Assembly: GCA_002389675.1 (NCBI GenBank)
Contig: DGQF01000055.1
Location: 70,199 to 134,198, forward strand
DNA from: Gammaproteobacteria bacterium UBA4421
GTDB lineage: Bacteria > Pseudomonadota > Gammaproteobacteria > Pseudomonadales > Azotimanducaceae
DNA: 64,000 bases
Direction: 5' to 3'
Shown here: positions 34,328 through 42,591 of the stretch, piece by piece
How the letters are laid out: every line of letters starts with the position of its first letter
Numbering within the stretch: position 1 is the first letter of the stretch
Notes under the pieces: model-generated
Told to the model about the DNA's origin: nothing
The model's input: the letters and a program-made list of their open reading frames with translations, nothing else
Databases searched by the model: none
Made by a program: the position numbers and the translations under genes

Positions 34328-34343
34328 TTAGAACATGTTCTAA
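34328..34343. promoter_or_regulatory. 16-bp palindromic operator matching the KstR consensus
   Basis: TTAGAACATGTTCTAA is a perfect palindrome. Its inner 14 bases fit TNNAACNNGTTNNA, the operator described for the TetR-family regulator KstR of actinobacterial cholesterol catabolism. It is 21 bp upstream of the Rieske oxygenase start and 129 bp upstream of the enoyl-CoA hydratase start, in a divergent region, so one bound dimer could control both. I found no second copy by eye. Confidence 0.65.
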
Positions 34344-34471
34344 GATATCAGCAAACTGGGTGTTCTGCCAGCTGGGCGGTATGATTGGCGGGATGCTTGC
34401 CGAGTATTGTCTTGGTTAAGTTTAGCTGTGCTGATCAGTTGGATATGTATAACGTTTAAAGGGGAAATAAA

Positions 34472-35287
34472 GTGACTTTAGAAGAATTTGAGACTATCCG
34501 TGTGGAGCGTGAGGGGCCCGTGGATTGGTTGGTACTTAATCGTCCGCAAGCATTGAATTCGATCAACACGCAGATGGTAACGGAGTTGCGACATTATTTT
34601 CATGGGCTATCGGAAAATGCAAGTACGCGCATAGTCGTAATGCGAGGTGAGGGCCGTGCCTTTTGCGCTGGACTGGACATTAAGCAAGCTGGTTCGACAA
34701 CAGATGATGCTGGCCATCGCCCGGTTGGCGGCGGTTGGGGTTTTCAGGGATATTTGGCAGAGGTTTATATCGCCATGCGGCGATGTCCGCAGCCGATTAT
34801 TAGTCTGCTGCATGGACCTGTCTGCGGCGGTGGATTTGCGTTTGCGCTGGCTTCTGATATCCGTATTGCGGCGGAGAGCGTGCGTATGAATGCTGCGTTT
34901 ATTCGCATTGGCCTGTCATCCTGCGATATGGGCACATCCTATTTTTTGCCTCGTCTTGTAGGCACGGCGTTGGCTTCAGAGTTGATGCTAACCGGGCGAT
35001 TTATTAAGGCGCAGCGCGCGTTGGCTACTGGGCTCGTATCCGAGGTTGTTGCTGATGCCGATTTAGGTGCTGCGGCGCTACCGTATCTCGAGGAAATGTT
35101 GACCACTTCGCCGATGGGACTGCGGTTGACTAAGGAGGGCTTGAATATGGCCATTGATGCCAATTCATTGGAGTCTGCGATGGCCATTGAGAATCGTAAT
35201 CAAGTGCTTTGCTCGCGCAGCGAGGATGCCAAGGAAGGGATGAAGGCCTTTCTTGAAAAACGCCCGCCTGTCTATACGGGGCGATAG
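34472..35287 (+). CDS. Enoyl-CoA hydratase/isomerase family protein
   Basis: A 271-residue crotonase. FCAGLDIKQAG (around 66-76) and GPVCGGGFAFALASDIRIA (around 112-130) build the oxyanion hole; IRIGLSSCDMGTSYFLPRLVG is the second signature, with Asp rather than Glu at one catalytic position. It starts with GTG at 34472 behind a GGGGA ribosome site. It acts on enoyl-CoA intermediates in beta-oxidation-like steps. It is divergent from the Rieske oxygenase across the KstR-like palindrome. A 248-bp gap follows. Confidence 0.9.
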   Translation: MTLEEFETIRVEREGPVDWLVLNRPQALNSINTQMVTELRHYFHGLSENASTRIVVMRGEGRAFCAGLDIKQAGSTTDDAGHRPVGGGWGFQGYLAEVYIAMRRCPQPIISLLHGPVCGGGFAFALASDIRIAAESVRMNAAFIRIGLSSCDMGTSYFLPRLVGTALASELMLTGRFIKAQRALATGLVSEVVADADLGAAALPYLEEMLTTSPMGLRLTKEGLNMAIDANSLESAMAIENRNQVLCSRSEDAKEGMKAFLEKRPPVYTGR

Positions 35288-35535
35288 TCTTTGGTCTTGA
35301 CATGGTCTGGTTATAGCCTAAAAAAGATTGCCGTCGCAATTATGAATGACCGCGGTAATGGCAAGCAGTGTAATTAGACACAGTACCCTGAGCGGGCCCC
35401 ATGCCTAGGCCGTAGCGTGCCTTTGGCCGATGGTGGTCCAGCCACCGGATTCCAAGGAGGGGGTGCACCGCGAACCCGGGCATTGGAGTGTACCTATGAT
35501 CTGGGTTTGCTACGCCTATGGCTAAAGCGCCCATG
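35288..35535. other. 248-bp gap with no supported gene
   Basis: Convergent gene ends flank this GC-rich stretch. It holds a small hairpin (GGTGG, 5-base loop, CCACC, near 35428-35442) and several ATG-initiated short frames, none with a ribosome site or a recognisable product. An 86-codon minus-strand frame spans most of it but runs into the acyl-CoA dehydrogenase in another frame and has no family features. It might encode a structured RNA; nothing matched a class I know. Confidence 0.3.
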
Positions 35536-36720
35536 CTAGTCTGGCAACCCAAGCACTCGTTTGGCGATGATGTTTTGCTGGACTTCATTGGTACCCCCAT
35601 ACACCGTCACAGCGCGATCACGTAGCCAGCTTCGGGTAGATTCTAATTCCTCGACTGAGAATTCATCACCCTCCCAGCCGAGACCGGCAGTGCCGCGCAG
35701 CGTTGACTTCAGCTGCGCACCTTCCTTGGCTAAGGTTGAGCCGACCAGTTTGAAAATTGAAGTTGCTGCCCCGGGTGCGCCGCTCTCTCTGCTCTCATCC
35801 AACACCCGTTGAGAGGTCAGCATTAACGCTCGTTCTTGGATAACTTGAGTTAATACTTGATCGCGTTGGCTATGGTCGGCAATCTTGCCGTCCGCGGTTT
35901 CACCTGAGTATTTCTTGGCGATACTTGCATAAATGTTGAGCGTTGGTTTTTTCTTTTTACCTCGCGAGGTTCTTGCGGAGGCGCCATTTCGCTCGTACTG
36001 AAGCAATCTTTTACCAACCGTCCAGCCCTTATTTAGCGACCCGATGAGATCGTTGCGATCTGCACGGGCGTTATCAAGAAAGGTTTCACAAAACGGCGAA
36101 GAACCCGATATCAGTTTGATTGGTTTGACGGTGACACCCGCCTGTTGCATGGGCAAAAGGATAAAACTGATGCCGTCATGTTTTGGTGCGCTGGGGTCCG
36201 TGCGAACCAGGGCAAACATCCAATTGGCGTGTTGTGCGCCAGAGGTCCAGATTTTCTGTCCATTGATCACAAACTGGTCACCTTCAAGGACGGCTTTTGT
36301 TTGCAGTCCCGCGAGATCAGAACCCGCTCCGGGCTCTGAATAGCCTTGGCACCATTGGGCTTCACCCGTCACAATTTTAGGCAGATGACGTAGCTTTTGA
36401 TCTTCGGTTCCAAATTCTAAAAGGGTCGGCCCAATCATGGCTAAACCCATTCCGGTGGCGGGCGGCAGTGCTTTGATGCGGGCGAGCTCCTGGCTGAGCA
36501 CTTGTGCCTCGGCTTTATTTAACCCTCCGCCGCCATAACTGGCTGGCCAAGTCGGAGCTGTCCATCCCCGGGCTGCTGCCTGGTCGCGCCACTGGTTCGC
36601 ATCGTCGGTTTGATAGATTTCATAAGCGTCTTCAAAATGCACAGCGCCCACGCGCATGCTGGCAGGACAATGAGTCTCCACCCAGTCACGGGCTTCTGCA
36701 CGAAAAATATCGATTGACAT
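35536..36720 (-). CDS. Acyl-CoA dehydrogenase
   Basis: A 394-residue flavoprotein of the acyl-CoA dehydrogenase superfamily. GYSEPGAGSDLAGLQTKAVL (about 117-136) is the FAD/substrate motif, INGQKIWTSGAQHANW follows, and the C-terminus has YGGTNEVQQNIIAKRVLGLP. It introduces the trans-2 double bond in an acyl-CoA. The sequence style, including the N-terminal ARDWVETHCPASMR, recalls FadE proteins of polycyclic-acid degradation more than short-chain enzymes. A basic loop RTSRGKKKKP near 234-243 is unusual. It is a single-gene unit between a noncoding gap and the FBP gene. Confidence 0.9.
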   Translation of the reverse strand: MSIDIFRAEARDWVETHCPASMRVGAVHFEDAYEIYQTDDANQWRDQAAARGWTAPTWPASYGGGGLNKAEAQVLSQELARIKALPPATGMGLAMIGPTLLEFGTEDQKLRHLPKIVTGEAQWCQGYSEPGAGSDLAGLQTKAVLEGDQFVINGQKIWTSGAQHANWMFALVRTDPSAPKHDGISFILLPMQQAGVTVKPIKLISGSSPFCETFLDNARADRNDLIGSLNKGWTVGKRLLQYERNGASARTSRGKKKKPTLNIYASIAKKYSGETADGKIADHSQRDQVLTQVIQERALMLTSQRVLDESRESGAPGAATSIFKLVGSTLAKEGAQLKSTLRGTAGLGWEGDEFSVEELESTRSWLRDRAVTVYGGTNEVQQNIIAKRVLGLPD

Positions 36721-36786
36721 CTTTAATACCTTATCGCTGGTTAATGCGGAAAAAGTATACCCGATTGGCAGGTGTCGATGTTGAAA

Positions 36787-37272
36787 CTAAAGGTGATCAG
36801 TAAGTAGGTTGGCGCGCGCCATGAAGCTCGAAACGGTTGTTTCTAAGCGCCATATTTTATGCCTCAGGTCGATGGTCTCCGGAAGATAAGTCGGCGGATC
36901 ACCGGTTAGATTGCGGATGCGGACACTGCAGTCTAGATTCTTGCAGATATAGTTGCCGATTCGGTGTCTGCCCTGTGATCCAGTAACGCCGGTGCTGAAC
37001 ATTGCTGTGCCGCGGCTGCGATAGACATGGTGGCACCAAGAACACATGTGTGTGCGTGCGCGTGCACTTGGATTGAGCATACGTCGAAGTTTTAATCCCC
37101 GTAATTTGTCCTGTACGCTCATGACGACGAATCCGTGATGACCATCGGGGTGAACCCATCCAAAATAATCCAGCACGCCCCAGTCCACGGGGGCTAGGTT
37201 TGGCGCGCCCAGTTTCTGTGCGGTGAGGTTTGGAAACACGGACCGTAAGTCGCGGGTTGAGAGTGGTTTCAG
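36787..37272 (-). CDS. FBP-domain treble-clef zinc-finger protein
   Basis: A 161-residue protein with the FBP (elongation factor G-binding C-terminal) treble-clef zinc finger: CSWCH at 77-81 and ICKNLDCS at 109-116, plus FSTGVTGSQGRHRIGNYIC. The upstream part PVDWGVLDYFGWVHPDGHHG is the usual N-terminal domain. I chose a CTG at 37272 because a perfect AGGAG lies 6 bases ahead and the residues it adds (LSTRDLRSVFPN) fit the family; GTG at 37239 gives a 150-residue form with no ribosome site. In Gram-positives this domain binds EF-G and protects from fusidic acid; its role in Proteobacteria is unclear. Confidence 0.75.
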   Translation of the reverse strand: MKPLSTRDLRSVFPNLTAQKLGAPNLAPVDWGVLDYFGWVHPDGHHGFVVMSVQDKLRGLKLRRMLNPSARARTHMCSWCHHVYRSRGTAMFSTGVTGSQGRHRIGNYICKNLDCSVRIRNLTGDPPTYLPETIDLRHKIWRLETTVSSFMARANLLTDHL

Positions 37273-37342
37273 CGGTGACTCCTGATTTGTGACACACCCA
37301 GTTTAACGTGACCGGTCGGTATTGCCATTCGCGATGGAACAG

Positions 37343-37362
37343 TAAATAGTAAGCACTATTTA
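37343..37362. promoter_or_regulatory. 20-bp inverted repeat upstream of the quinone oxidoreductase gene
   Basis: TAAATAGT (37343-37350) and ACTATTTA (37355-37362) are perfect arms around the spacer AAGC. The element ends 15 bp before the start codon and just ahead of the GGGGGAGG ribosome site, so a bound repressor would block transcription or an early transcript. The shape is typical of a TetR-family operator. Confidence 0.5.
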
Positions 37363-37377
37363 ATCGGGGGAGGTCTT

Positions 37378-38517
37378 ATGAGCAAGATACCGCAAAGCGG
37401 TCTGCAGTTGCAGTCGATGGTGACCAGTTCCGGGCAATTGCAACTGACATTGCGTGAGGTTGCCGTTGCCCCGCCTAGAGAAAACGAAGTGTTGGTTCGG
37501 GTAGAGGCAAGCCCGATTAATCCTTCTGATTTAGGGCTTTTATTGGGAATGGCAGATTTGAGTACCGCGACCCCAGTCGGTAATGGCGATTTGCCCGCGG
37601 TGACAGCCGATATTCCGCCCGCTTTGGTTAAGCACATGTCCGGTCGATTTGATGAATCTATGCCGGTAGGCAATGAAGGGGCGGGAGTGGTGATTGCTGC
37701 GGGTGCCGATCCGCAGGCGCAGGCTCTGCTGGGTCGAACTGTTGCCGTTCTGGGTGGTGCAATGTACAGCCAGTACCGGACTCTCAACGTGCAGCAATGT
37801 TTGTTAATGCATGAGGGAGTCACCCCGAGGGAAAGCGCATCTTGTTTTGTGAATCCTTTGACTGCGTTGGGCATGGTGGAAACGATGCGTGTGGAAGGGT
37901 TCAAAGCTCTGATACATACCGCCGCAGCGTCTAACCTAGGCCAGATGTTACAGAAAATCTGTCTTGCCGACGGGGTGGAGCTGGTAAATATCGTTCGTAA
38001 GCCTGAGCAAGCCCAACTCTTGCGTGATTTGGGTGCAACCTATGTGTGTGATGCCTCTCAAGATTCTTTTAGGCGAGACCTAACCGATGCCATCGCTAAG
38101 ACAGGTGCTTATTTGGCGTTTGACGCCACTGGTGGCGGCGGTTTAGCGGACTCAATTTTAGCGGCGATGGAGGCGGCTGCCATTGCGACCGCTGCGGAAT
38201 ATAGTCGCTATGGATCAACTCAGCACAAGCAAGTTTATATCTACGGAGGACTGGAGCGCTCGGCAACAACATTGCGCCGCAGTTACGGCATGGCTTGGGG
38301 TTTAGGGGGGTGGTTGCTCACGCCGTTTTTACAAAAGGTTGGCCGAGAAAAAGCACAGGCGCTTCGCCAGCGTGTTGCTGACGAGGTGCGTACAACGTTT
38401 GCCAGTAGTTACGCGGCTGAGATCTCTTTGCGCGAAACATTGGATTTGACGACTTTGCGTACTTACGCGAAACAGGCTACGGGAAAAAAATACTTGATAA
38501 ATCCAAACGCAAGTTGA
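37378..38517 (+). CDS. Zinc-independent alcohol dehydrogenase / quinone oxidoreductase-like (MDR) enzyme
   Basis: A 379-residue medium-chain dehydrogenase/reductase. VRVEASPINPSDLGLLLG (about 41-58) and GNEGAGVVIAAG (about 98-109) mark the N-terminal domain. The nucleotide-binding region around 179-205 reads IHTAAASNLGQMLQKI, with AASNLG in place of the usual GxGxxG. Zinc ligands of classical ADHs are absent, as in quinone oxidoreductases and enoyl reductases. It reduces enones or quinones with NADPH, probably. A strong GGGGGAGG site precedes the ATG, and an inverted repeat lies just upstream. It is followed by the DUF3604 gene after 53 bp. Confidence 0.88.
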   Translation: MSKIPQSGLQLQSMVTSSGQLQLTLREVAVAPPRENEVLVRVEASPINPSDLGLLLGMADLSTATPVGNGDLPAVTADIPPALVKHMSGRFDESMPVGNEGAGVVIAAGADPQAQALLGRTVAVLGGAMYSQYRTLNVQQCLLMHEGVTPRESASCFVNPLTALGMVETMRVEGFKALIHTAAASNLGQMLQKICLADGVELVNIVRKPEQAQLLRDLGATYVCDASQDSFRRDLTDAIAKTGAYLAFDATGGGGLADSILAAMEAAAIATAAEYSRYGSTQHKQVYIYGGLERSATTLRRSYGMAWGLGGWLLTPFLQKVGREKAQALRQRVADEVRTTFASSYAAEISLRETLDLTTLRTYAKQATGKKYLINPNAS

Positions 38518-38570
38518 TAAAGCCTCAAGGCGCAAGCTGCTCGTAAAATTTTGCTAATCGGAGAAGACAA

Positions 38571-40460
38571 TTGAATAAAATATTATTAGTCCTTTTTTTT
38601 GTGGCGGCGGTCGGATGCGGGGAGTCTTCGGTTGAAGAGCTCGATACAAAGCCAGGCGAATCGTCAGCCGGGCAGGATGACGCTGCAGTGCCGCTGCCTT
38701 TGCGTAATGAGCAGCGTAATGCTTATTTTGGAGATACGCATGTGCATACGGTACTGTCGTTTGATGCGTATCTGATGGGTACGCGTGGGACGCCGGACGA
38801 CGCTTATGAGTTTGCAAAAGGAGCGGAAATAGCACATGCCTCAGGTTTTAGGATGCGGATGCAAAAACCCCTCGATTTTTTGGCGGTCTCTGATCATGGG
38901 TTTTATCTCGGCATGATGCGGGCCTTGGGTGAGGCACAAGGCGCATATGCAGAGCATCGCTTTGCACCGGTTGTAGCCAGCGCGACCACGGCCGCAACAT
39001 CCGCGTCAGCGTTTGCAACGTTGCTTGATCACCTGCAGGCCCGTGTGCCTGGTGAAGTCGATGATTTGGATGACCGTGACGTTGCCCGCAGCGCCTGGCA
39101 GGAGATTATCGAGTCGGCGCAGCGGCACAATGATCCGGGACGCTTCACCACGTTTATCGCCTATGAGTACACCACGTCAGGCCCCGAATTTGAAAATCTC
39201 CACCGTAACGTTATTTTTCGCGACCATAATGTGCCGGAACAGGTGTTCTCTCGGCTAGATTCGGTCAACCCGGAGGATTTGTGGGATTGGATGGACACTA
39301 ATCGATCGCGCGGACAAGATGCGATAGCGATACCGCATAATTCCAATGGCTCTGATGGATGGATGTTCGCAAAAACCAAATTCAACAGCGATGAGCCCTT
39401 TGATGCAGCTTATGTGCAGCAGCGCATGCGTAATGAGCCGCTTGTAGAGAATACGCAGGTCAAAGGCACCTCTGACACCCATCCATTGCTTTCGCCTAAT
39501 GATGAGTGGGCTAATTTTGAAATCATGCCGTTGCGTATTGCCAGTGCTCTGCCCTCTTCGCCATCGGGCAGCTATGTGCGAGAGGCCTATTTGAATGGCC
39601 TGTTGATGGAGCAGGAGAGTGGTATTAACCCGTATAAATTTGGCGTGATTGGTGCCTCTGATACTCACAATGCAGCGGGATCGTTTGAAGAAAATAATTA
39701 TTGGAGTAAAACCGGGTTGATGGACATTGGGCCCGAGCTGCGAGGTTCGGTGCCGTTGCCAGATTCTTCGGCTGATGATCCGCAGTATGCAAGTTCAGCT
39801 GCCGCATTTTGGGGGGCATCAGGATTGGCTGGGGTTTGGGCGGAGTCCAATACCAGAGACGATCTGTTTGATGCTTTTCGCCGCAAAGAGACGTTCAGTA
39901 CCAGCGGACCCCATATTAAAGTACGTTTTTTTGCGGGTTATGATCTGGATCAAAGCTTAATTAACGACCCGGATGCGATAGCCAAAGCGTATGCACAAGG
40001 GGTCCCGATGGGATCGGATCTGATGGCTGACGCAGGGCGCAGTCCTGCGTTTTATCTTTGGGCCAGCCGTGACCCCGACACCTACAGTTTGCAGCGATTG
40101 CAGATTGTTAAAGGATGGGTTGAAAACGGGGAAGCGAAAGAAGCTGTTATTGACGTTGCGTGTTCAGATGGTTTAGCCGTTGATCCTGCGACAAAGCGCT
40201 GTCCAAACAACGGGGCCAGCGTCGATCTGAGTGATTGTTCCGTGACTGCGGGTGTTGGCGATGCAGAGTTAGTCTCGGTCTGGCAGGACCCTGATTTTGA
40301 TCCCCAGCAACGGGCCTTTTACTACGCGCGGGTGTTAGAGAACCCCAGCTGTCGCTGGTCGACTTATGATGCCATCCGTGCGGGGGTGTCTCCTCGCCTT
40401 GATATGCAGGCAACGCTTCAAGATCGTGCGTGGTCCTCACCCATTTGGTACATGCCCTAG
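38571..40460 (+). CDS. DUF3604 lipoprotein
   Basis: A 629-residue exported protein. A lipoprotein signal peptide is clear: hydrophobic residues 4-14 and lipobox VGC with Cys16. The body is DUF3604: [20 protein letters not shown] (about 54-73) with a PHP-like HxH pair, [24 protein letters not shown] and [12 protein letters not shown]. These are metal-binding motifs of PHP-type hydrolases. The start is TTG at 38571, supported by a GGAGAAG site 6-8 bases ahead. The family is common in marine gammaproteobacteria with steroid or aromatic catabolic genes, yet its reaction is unknown. Confidence 0.9.
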   Translation: MNKILLVLFFVAAVGCGESSVEELDTKPGESSAGQDDAAVPLPLRNEQRNAYFGDTHVHTVLSFDAYLMGTRGTPDDAYEFAKGAEIAHASGFRMRMQKPLDFLAVSDHGFYLGMMRALGEAQGAYAEHRFAPVVASATTAATSASAFATLLDHLQARVPGEVDDLDDRDVARSAWQEIIESAQRHNDPGRFTTFIAYEYTTSGPEFENLHRNVIFRDHNVPEQVFSRLDSVNPEDLWDWMDTNRSRGQDAIAIPHNSNGSDGWMFAKTKFNSDEPFDAAYVQQRMRNEPLVENTQVKGTSDTHPLLSPNDEWANFEIMPLRIASALPSSPSGSYVREAYLNGLLMEQESGINPYKFGVIGASDTHNAAGSFEENNYWSKTGLMDIGPELRGSVPLPDSSADDPQYASSAAAFWGASGLAGVWAESNTRDDLFDAFRRKETFSTSGPHIKVRFFAGYDLDQSLINDPDAIAKAYAQGVPMGSDLMADAGRSPAFYLWASRDPDTYSLQRLQIVKGWVENGEAKEAVIDVACSDGLAVDPATKRCPNNGASVDLSDCSVTAGVGDAELVSVWQDPDFDPQQRAFYYARVLENPSCRWSTYDAIRAGVSPRLDMQATLQDRAWSSPIWYMP

Positions 40461-40467
40461 GCTGCTT

Positions 40468-41457
40468 TTAGAGTGATGCGCAGGCCTTTTTGGCGATGGT
40501 ATAAGAATTGACGCGGGCCTGGTGGTCGTAGATCTGGCTGACGACCACCAGTTCATCAGCGCCGGTTTGTTTAACAAATTTGCTGACCTGCTCGTTGACC
40601 TGAGCCTCGGTGCCAACAGCGGATGCGCTGCTGACTTGGCTCAGCATTTGTTTGTCTTGTGCAGTGAGATTGTCCTCGAAGTTGGCTTGTGGCGGAGGTA
40701 GTTTGCCGGGATTGCCCAGCCGAAGGTTGATAAAAGCCCGCAAGCTGGAGGAACGAAGATAATGCGCTTCTGCCTCACTGTCTGCTGCGCAGATGTTGTA
40801 TCCCAAGATGACATAGGGTTCGGACAGTTGCTCGGACGGCTCAAATTGTTGCCGATAAATATCAAGGGCCTGCGTCATGGCCGCCGGAGCAAAGTGTGCT
40901 GCGAAGGCGAAAGGCAGTCCGAGAATTGCTGCCAGTTGCGCGCCGAATAAACTGGAGCCCAGGATATACAGGGGCACGTTAGAGCCATGACCGGGAACTG
41001 CACAAACCCGTTGTTGTGGTCCGGCAGCTTTTAGGTATTCGCGCAATTCGATGACGTCGCGCGGGAAGTTGTTGGGGTCGCTTTGCAGGGTTCTGCGCAA
41101 TGCTTGCGCAGTGGCTCCGTCGGTGCCGGGTGCGCGCCCGAGGCCTAAATCGATCCGTCCCGGAAACAACGCATCCAAGGTGCCAAACTGTTCGGCGACC
41201 ATTAGGGGGGCGTGGTTGGGCAGCATGATGCCGCCGGAGCCCACGCGGATTGTCGAGGTGCCCGCGGCCACGTGACCGATCACCACTGGAGTTGCCGCGC
41301 TGGCGATGCCCCGCATATTGTGGTGTTCAGCTAGCCAATATCGGTGGTAACCCAACTGTTCGGCATGTTGAGCAAGATTGAGCGAGTTGGACAAAGCCTC
41401 CGCTGCAGTATGCCCTTCGGTGATGGGTGATAAGTCGAGAACAGACAGGACGGTCAT
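40468..41457 (-). CDS. LLM-class flavin-dependent monooxygenase (YhbW/MsnO8-like)
   Basis: A 329-residue luciferase-like protein. The N-terminus [20 protein letters not shown], then [29 protein letters not shown] and the run [21 protein letters not shown] are diagnostic of the YhbW-like FMN-dependent group, distinct from the two F420-type LLM proteins in this window. It probably oxidises a small aldehyde, ketone or sulfonate with reduced flavin. It is divergent from the nitroreductase gene, which could be its flavin-reducing partner, across 68 bp holding the small palindrome GGTCTTAGACC. Confidence 0.9.
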   Translation of the reverse strand: MTVLSVLDLSPITEGHTAAEALSNSLNLAQHAEQLGYHRYWLAEHHNMRGIASAATPVVIGHVAAGTSTIRVGSGGIMLPNHAPLMVAEQFGTLDALFPGRIDLGLGRAPGTDGATAQALRRTLQSDPNNFPRDVIELREYLKAAGPQQRVCAVPGHGSNVPLYILGSSLFGAQLAAILGLPFAFAAHFAPAAMTQALDIYRQQFEPSEQLSEPYVILGYNICAADSEAEAHYLRSSSLRAFINLRLGNPGKLPPPQANFEDNLTAQDKQMLSQVSSASAVGTEAQVNEQVSKFVKQTGADELVVVSQIYDHQARVNSYTIAKKACASL

Positions 41458-41525
41458 GGTTTGCTTTCTGTGGTCTTAGACCTGACCATTGTAGGCGCTA
41501 TTGGACAGGATAAAAGGGGCAAATC

Positions 41526-42161
41526 ATGTTGCCGGACAATGAATTAGATTGGGTCGATGAGGTTTTGAGCACGGCACGGTCGGTTCGCCGTAAACTGGAT
41601 TTTGATCGCGCCATAGAGCGCGGCGTGTTGTTGGACTGTATCGATGTTGCGGTGCAGGCACCAACAGGCATTCCCGAGGAGTCCTGGCGCTTTGTGGTAG
41701 TAGACGATTTGCGGCAAAAAAAAGCCATTGCCGAGCAATATCATGAGCAACTGGTGAATGTGCTTAAGTCGAGAGATCTGCCCATGAAACCTACACATAA
41801 AGCGCTGGTAGACCGATTGCACGAGATACCCGCAATGATTTTTGTCTGCGTAGACGGTGAGCCAAATGAGGATAGTATCGGCTCTCATGTGGCTTATTAT
41901 GGTTCGGTCTTGCCTGCGGCCTGGTCGTTAATGTTAGCGCTGCGCGCCCGGGGAATCGGCGCGACCTGGACAACCTTGCTGTCGGCATGCCAGCCGCAAA
42001 TCAGGGAGATTTTGGGTATGCCCCGAGGTACGATACAAACCATTATGCTGCCAGTGGGATATACCAAGGGTGCTGTCCTGAAGCGGGCGCAGCGTCGACC
42101 AGCAGAGCAGGTGACGTTTTGGAACACTTGGGGAACATTAAAACAGAGGAGTTTGAAGTAA
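41526..42161 (+). CDS. Nitroreductase-family flavoprotein
   Basis: A 211-residue FMN-dependent nitroreductase fold. SARSVRRKLDFDRAI-type segment near 16-32 and VAVQAPTGIPEESWRFVVVDD (about 42-62) carry FMN phosphate and ring contacts; GIGATWTTLLSACQPQIREILGMPRG and LPVGYTKG are C-terminal signatures. It reduces nitro groups, quinones or free flavin with NAD(P)H. The stop codon overlaps the next gene's ATG by one base (TAATG), so both are translated together. Divergent from the LLM monooxygenase, which may use its reduced flavin. Confidence 0.87.
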   Translation: MLPDNELDWVDEVLSTARSVRRKLDFDRAIERGVLLDCIDVAVQAPTGIPEESWRFVVVDDLRQKKAIAEQYHEQLVNVLKSRDLPMKPTHKALVDRLHEIPAMIFVCVDGEPNEDSIGSHVAYYGSVLPAAWSLMLALRARGIGATWTTLLSACQPQIREILGMPRGTIQTIMLPVGYTKGAVLKRAQRRPAEQVTFWNTWGTLKQRSLK

Positions 42162-42589
42162 TGGGAGATATAACTGCAGATCGAATTGCCGTTCAGGATG
42201 TCATGTCACGCTACGCGGCAGGGGTTGATGATCGAGATTTAGGGCTTTATAGAAGCTGTTTTGCTGATGACGTTGAGGTCGTCGGTTTTGGTGCAGAAAC
42301 CTTTAGAGGCGGAGATGAGTGGACGGCATATGTGGATCAAGCTTTGCAGGCTTATGGAGCGACTCAGCATATGCTGTCGCCGGTTTATGCGACGATTGAG
42401 GGCGACGAGGCAAATGCGCGAACCGATGTACAGGCGCTGCATTATATGAAGGCCAGTGAAGGTACAACGCTAACCCTTTGGGCAACTTATTTTACTAAAA
42501 TGCGCCGAATAGACGGACATTGGAAAATTGTTCGCCATGAATTGGTCAGCCGCGGCACTAAGATAGAACCGCCGCCGCCAAGCGTTTAG
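42161..42589 (+). CDS. SnoaL/NTF2-like protein
   Basis: A 142-residue NTF2-fold protein: IAVQDVMSRYAAGVDDRDLGLYRSCFADDVEV near the start and MRRIDGHWKIVRHELV at the end are the usual framing elements. The ATG overlaps the nitroreductase stop and has AGAGGAG about 10 bases ahead. Frame-open sequence upstream belongs to the nitroreductase in another frame. Fold relatives are isomerases, dehydratases and cyclases; the reaction here is unknown. Its end is 2 bp from the end of the convergent flavin monooxygenase gene. Confidence 0.85.
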   Translation: MGDITADRIAVQDVMSRYAAGVDDRDLGLYRSCFADDVEVVGFGAETFRGGDEWTAYVDQALQAYGATQHMLSPVYATIEGDEANARTDVQALHYMKASEGTTLTLWATYFTKMRRIDGHWKIVRHELVSRGTKIEPPPPSV

Positions 42590-42591
42590 CG

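Noticed and set aside
35340..35600. 86-codon minus-strand reading frame across the gap after the enoyl-CoA hydratase
   Set aside because: It has no ribosome site, no family features, and its start lies within the acyl-CoA dehydrogenase in another frame. Kept only as an unexplained gap.
36899..37297. 132-codon minus-strand frame starting upstream of the FBP gene
   Set aside because: It overlaps the FBP gene in another frame, and only the FBP frame has the zinc-finger motifs.
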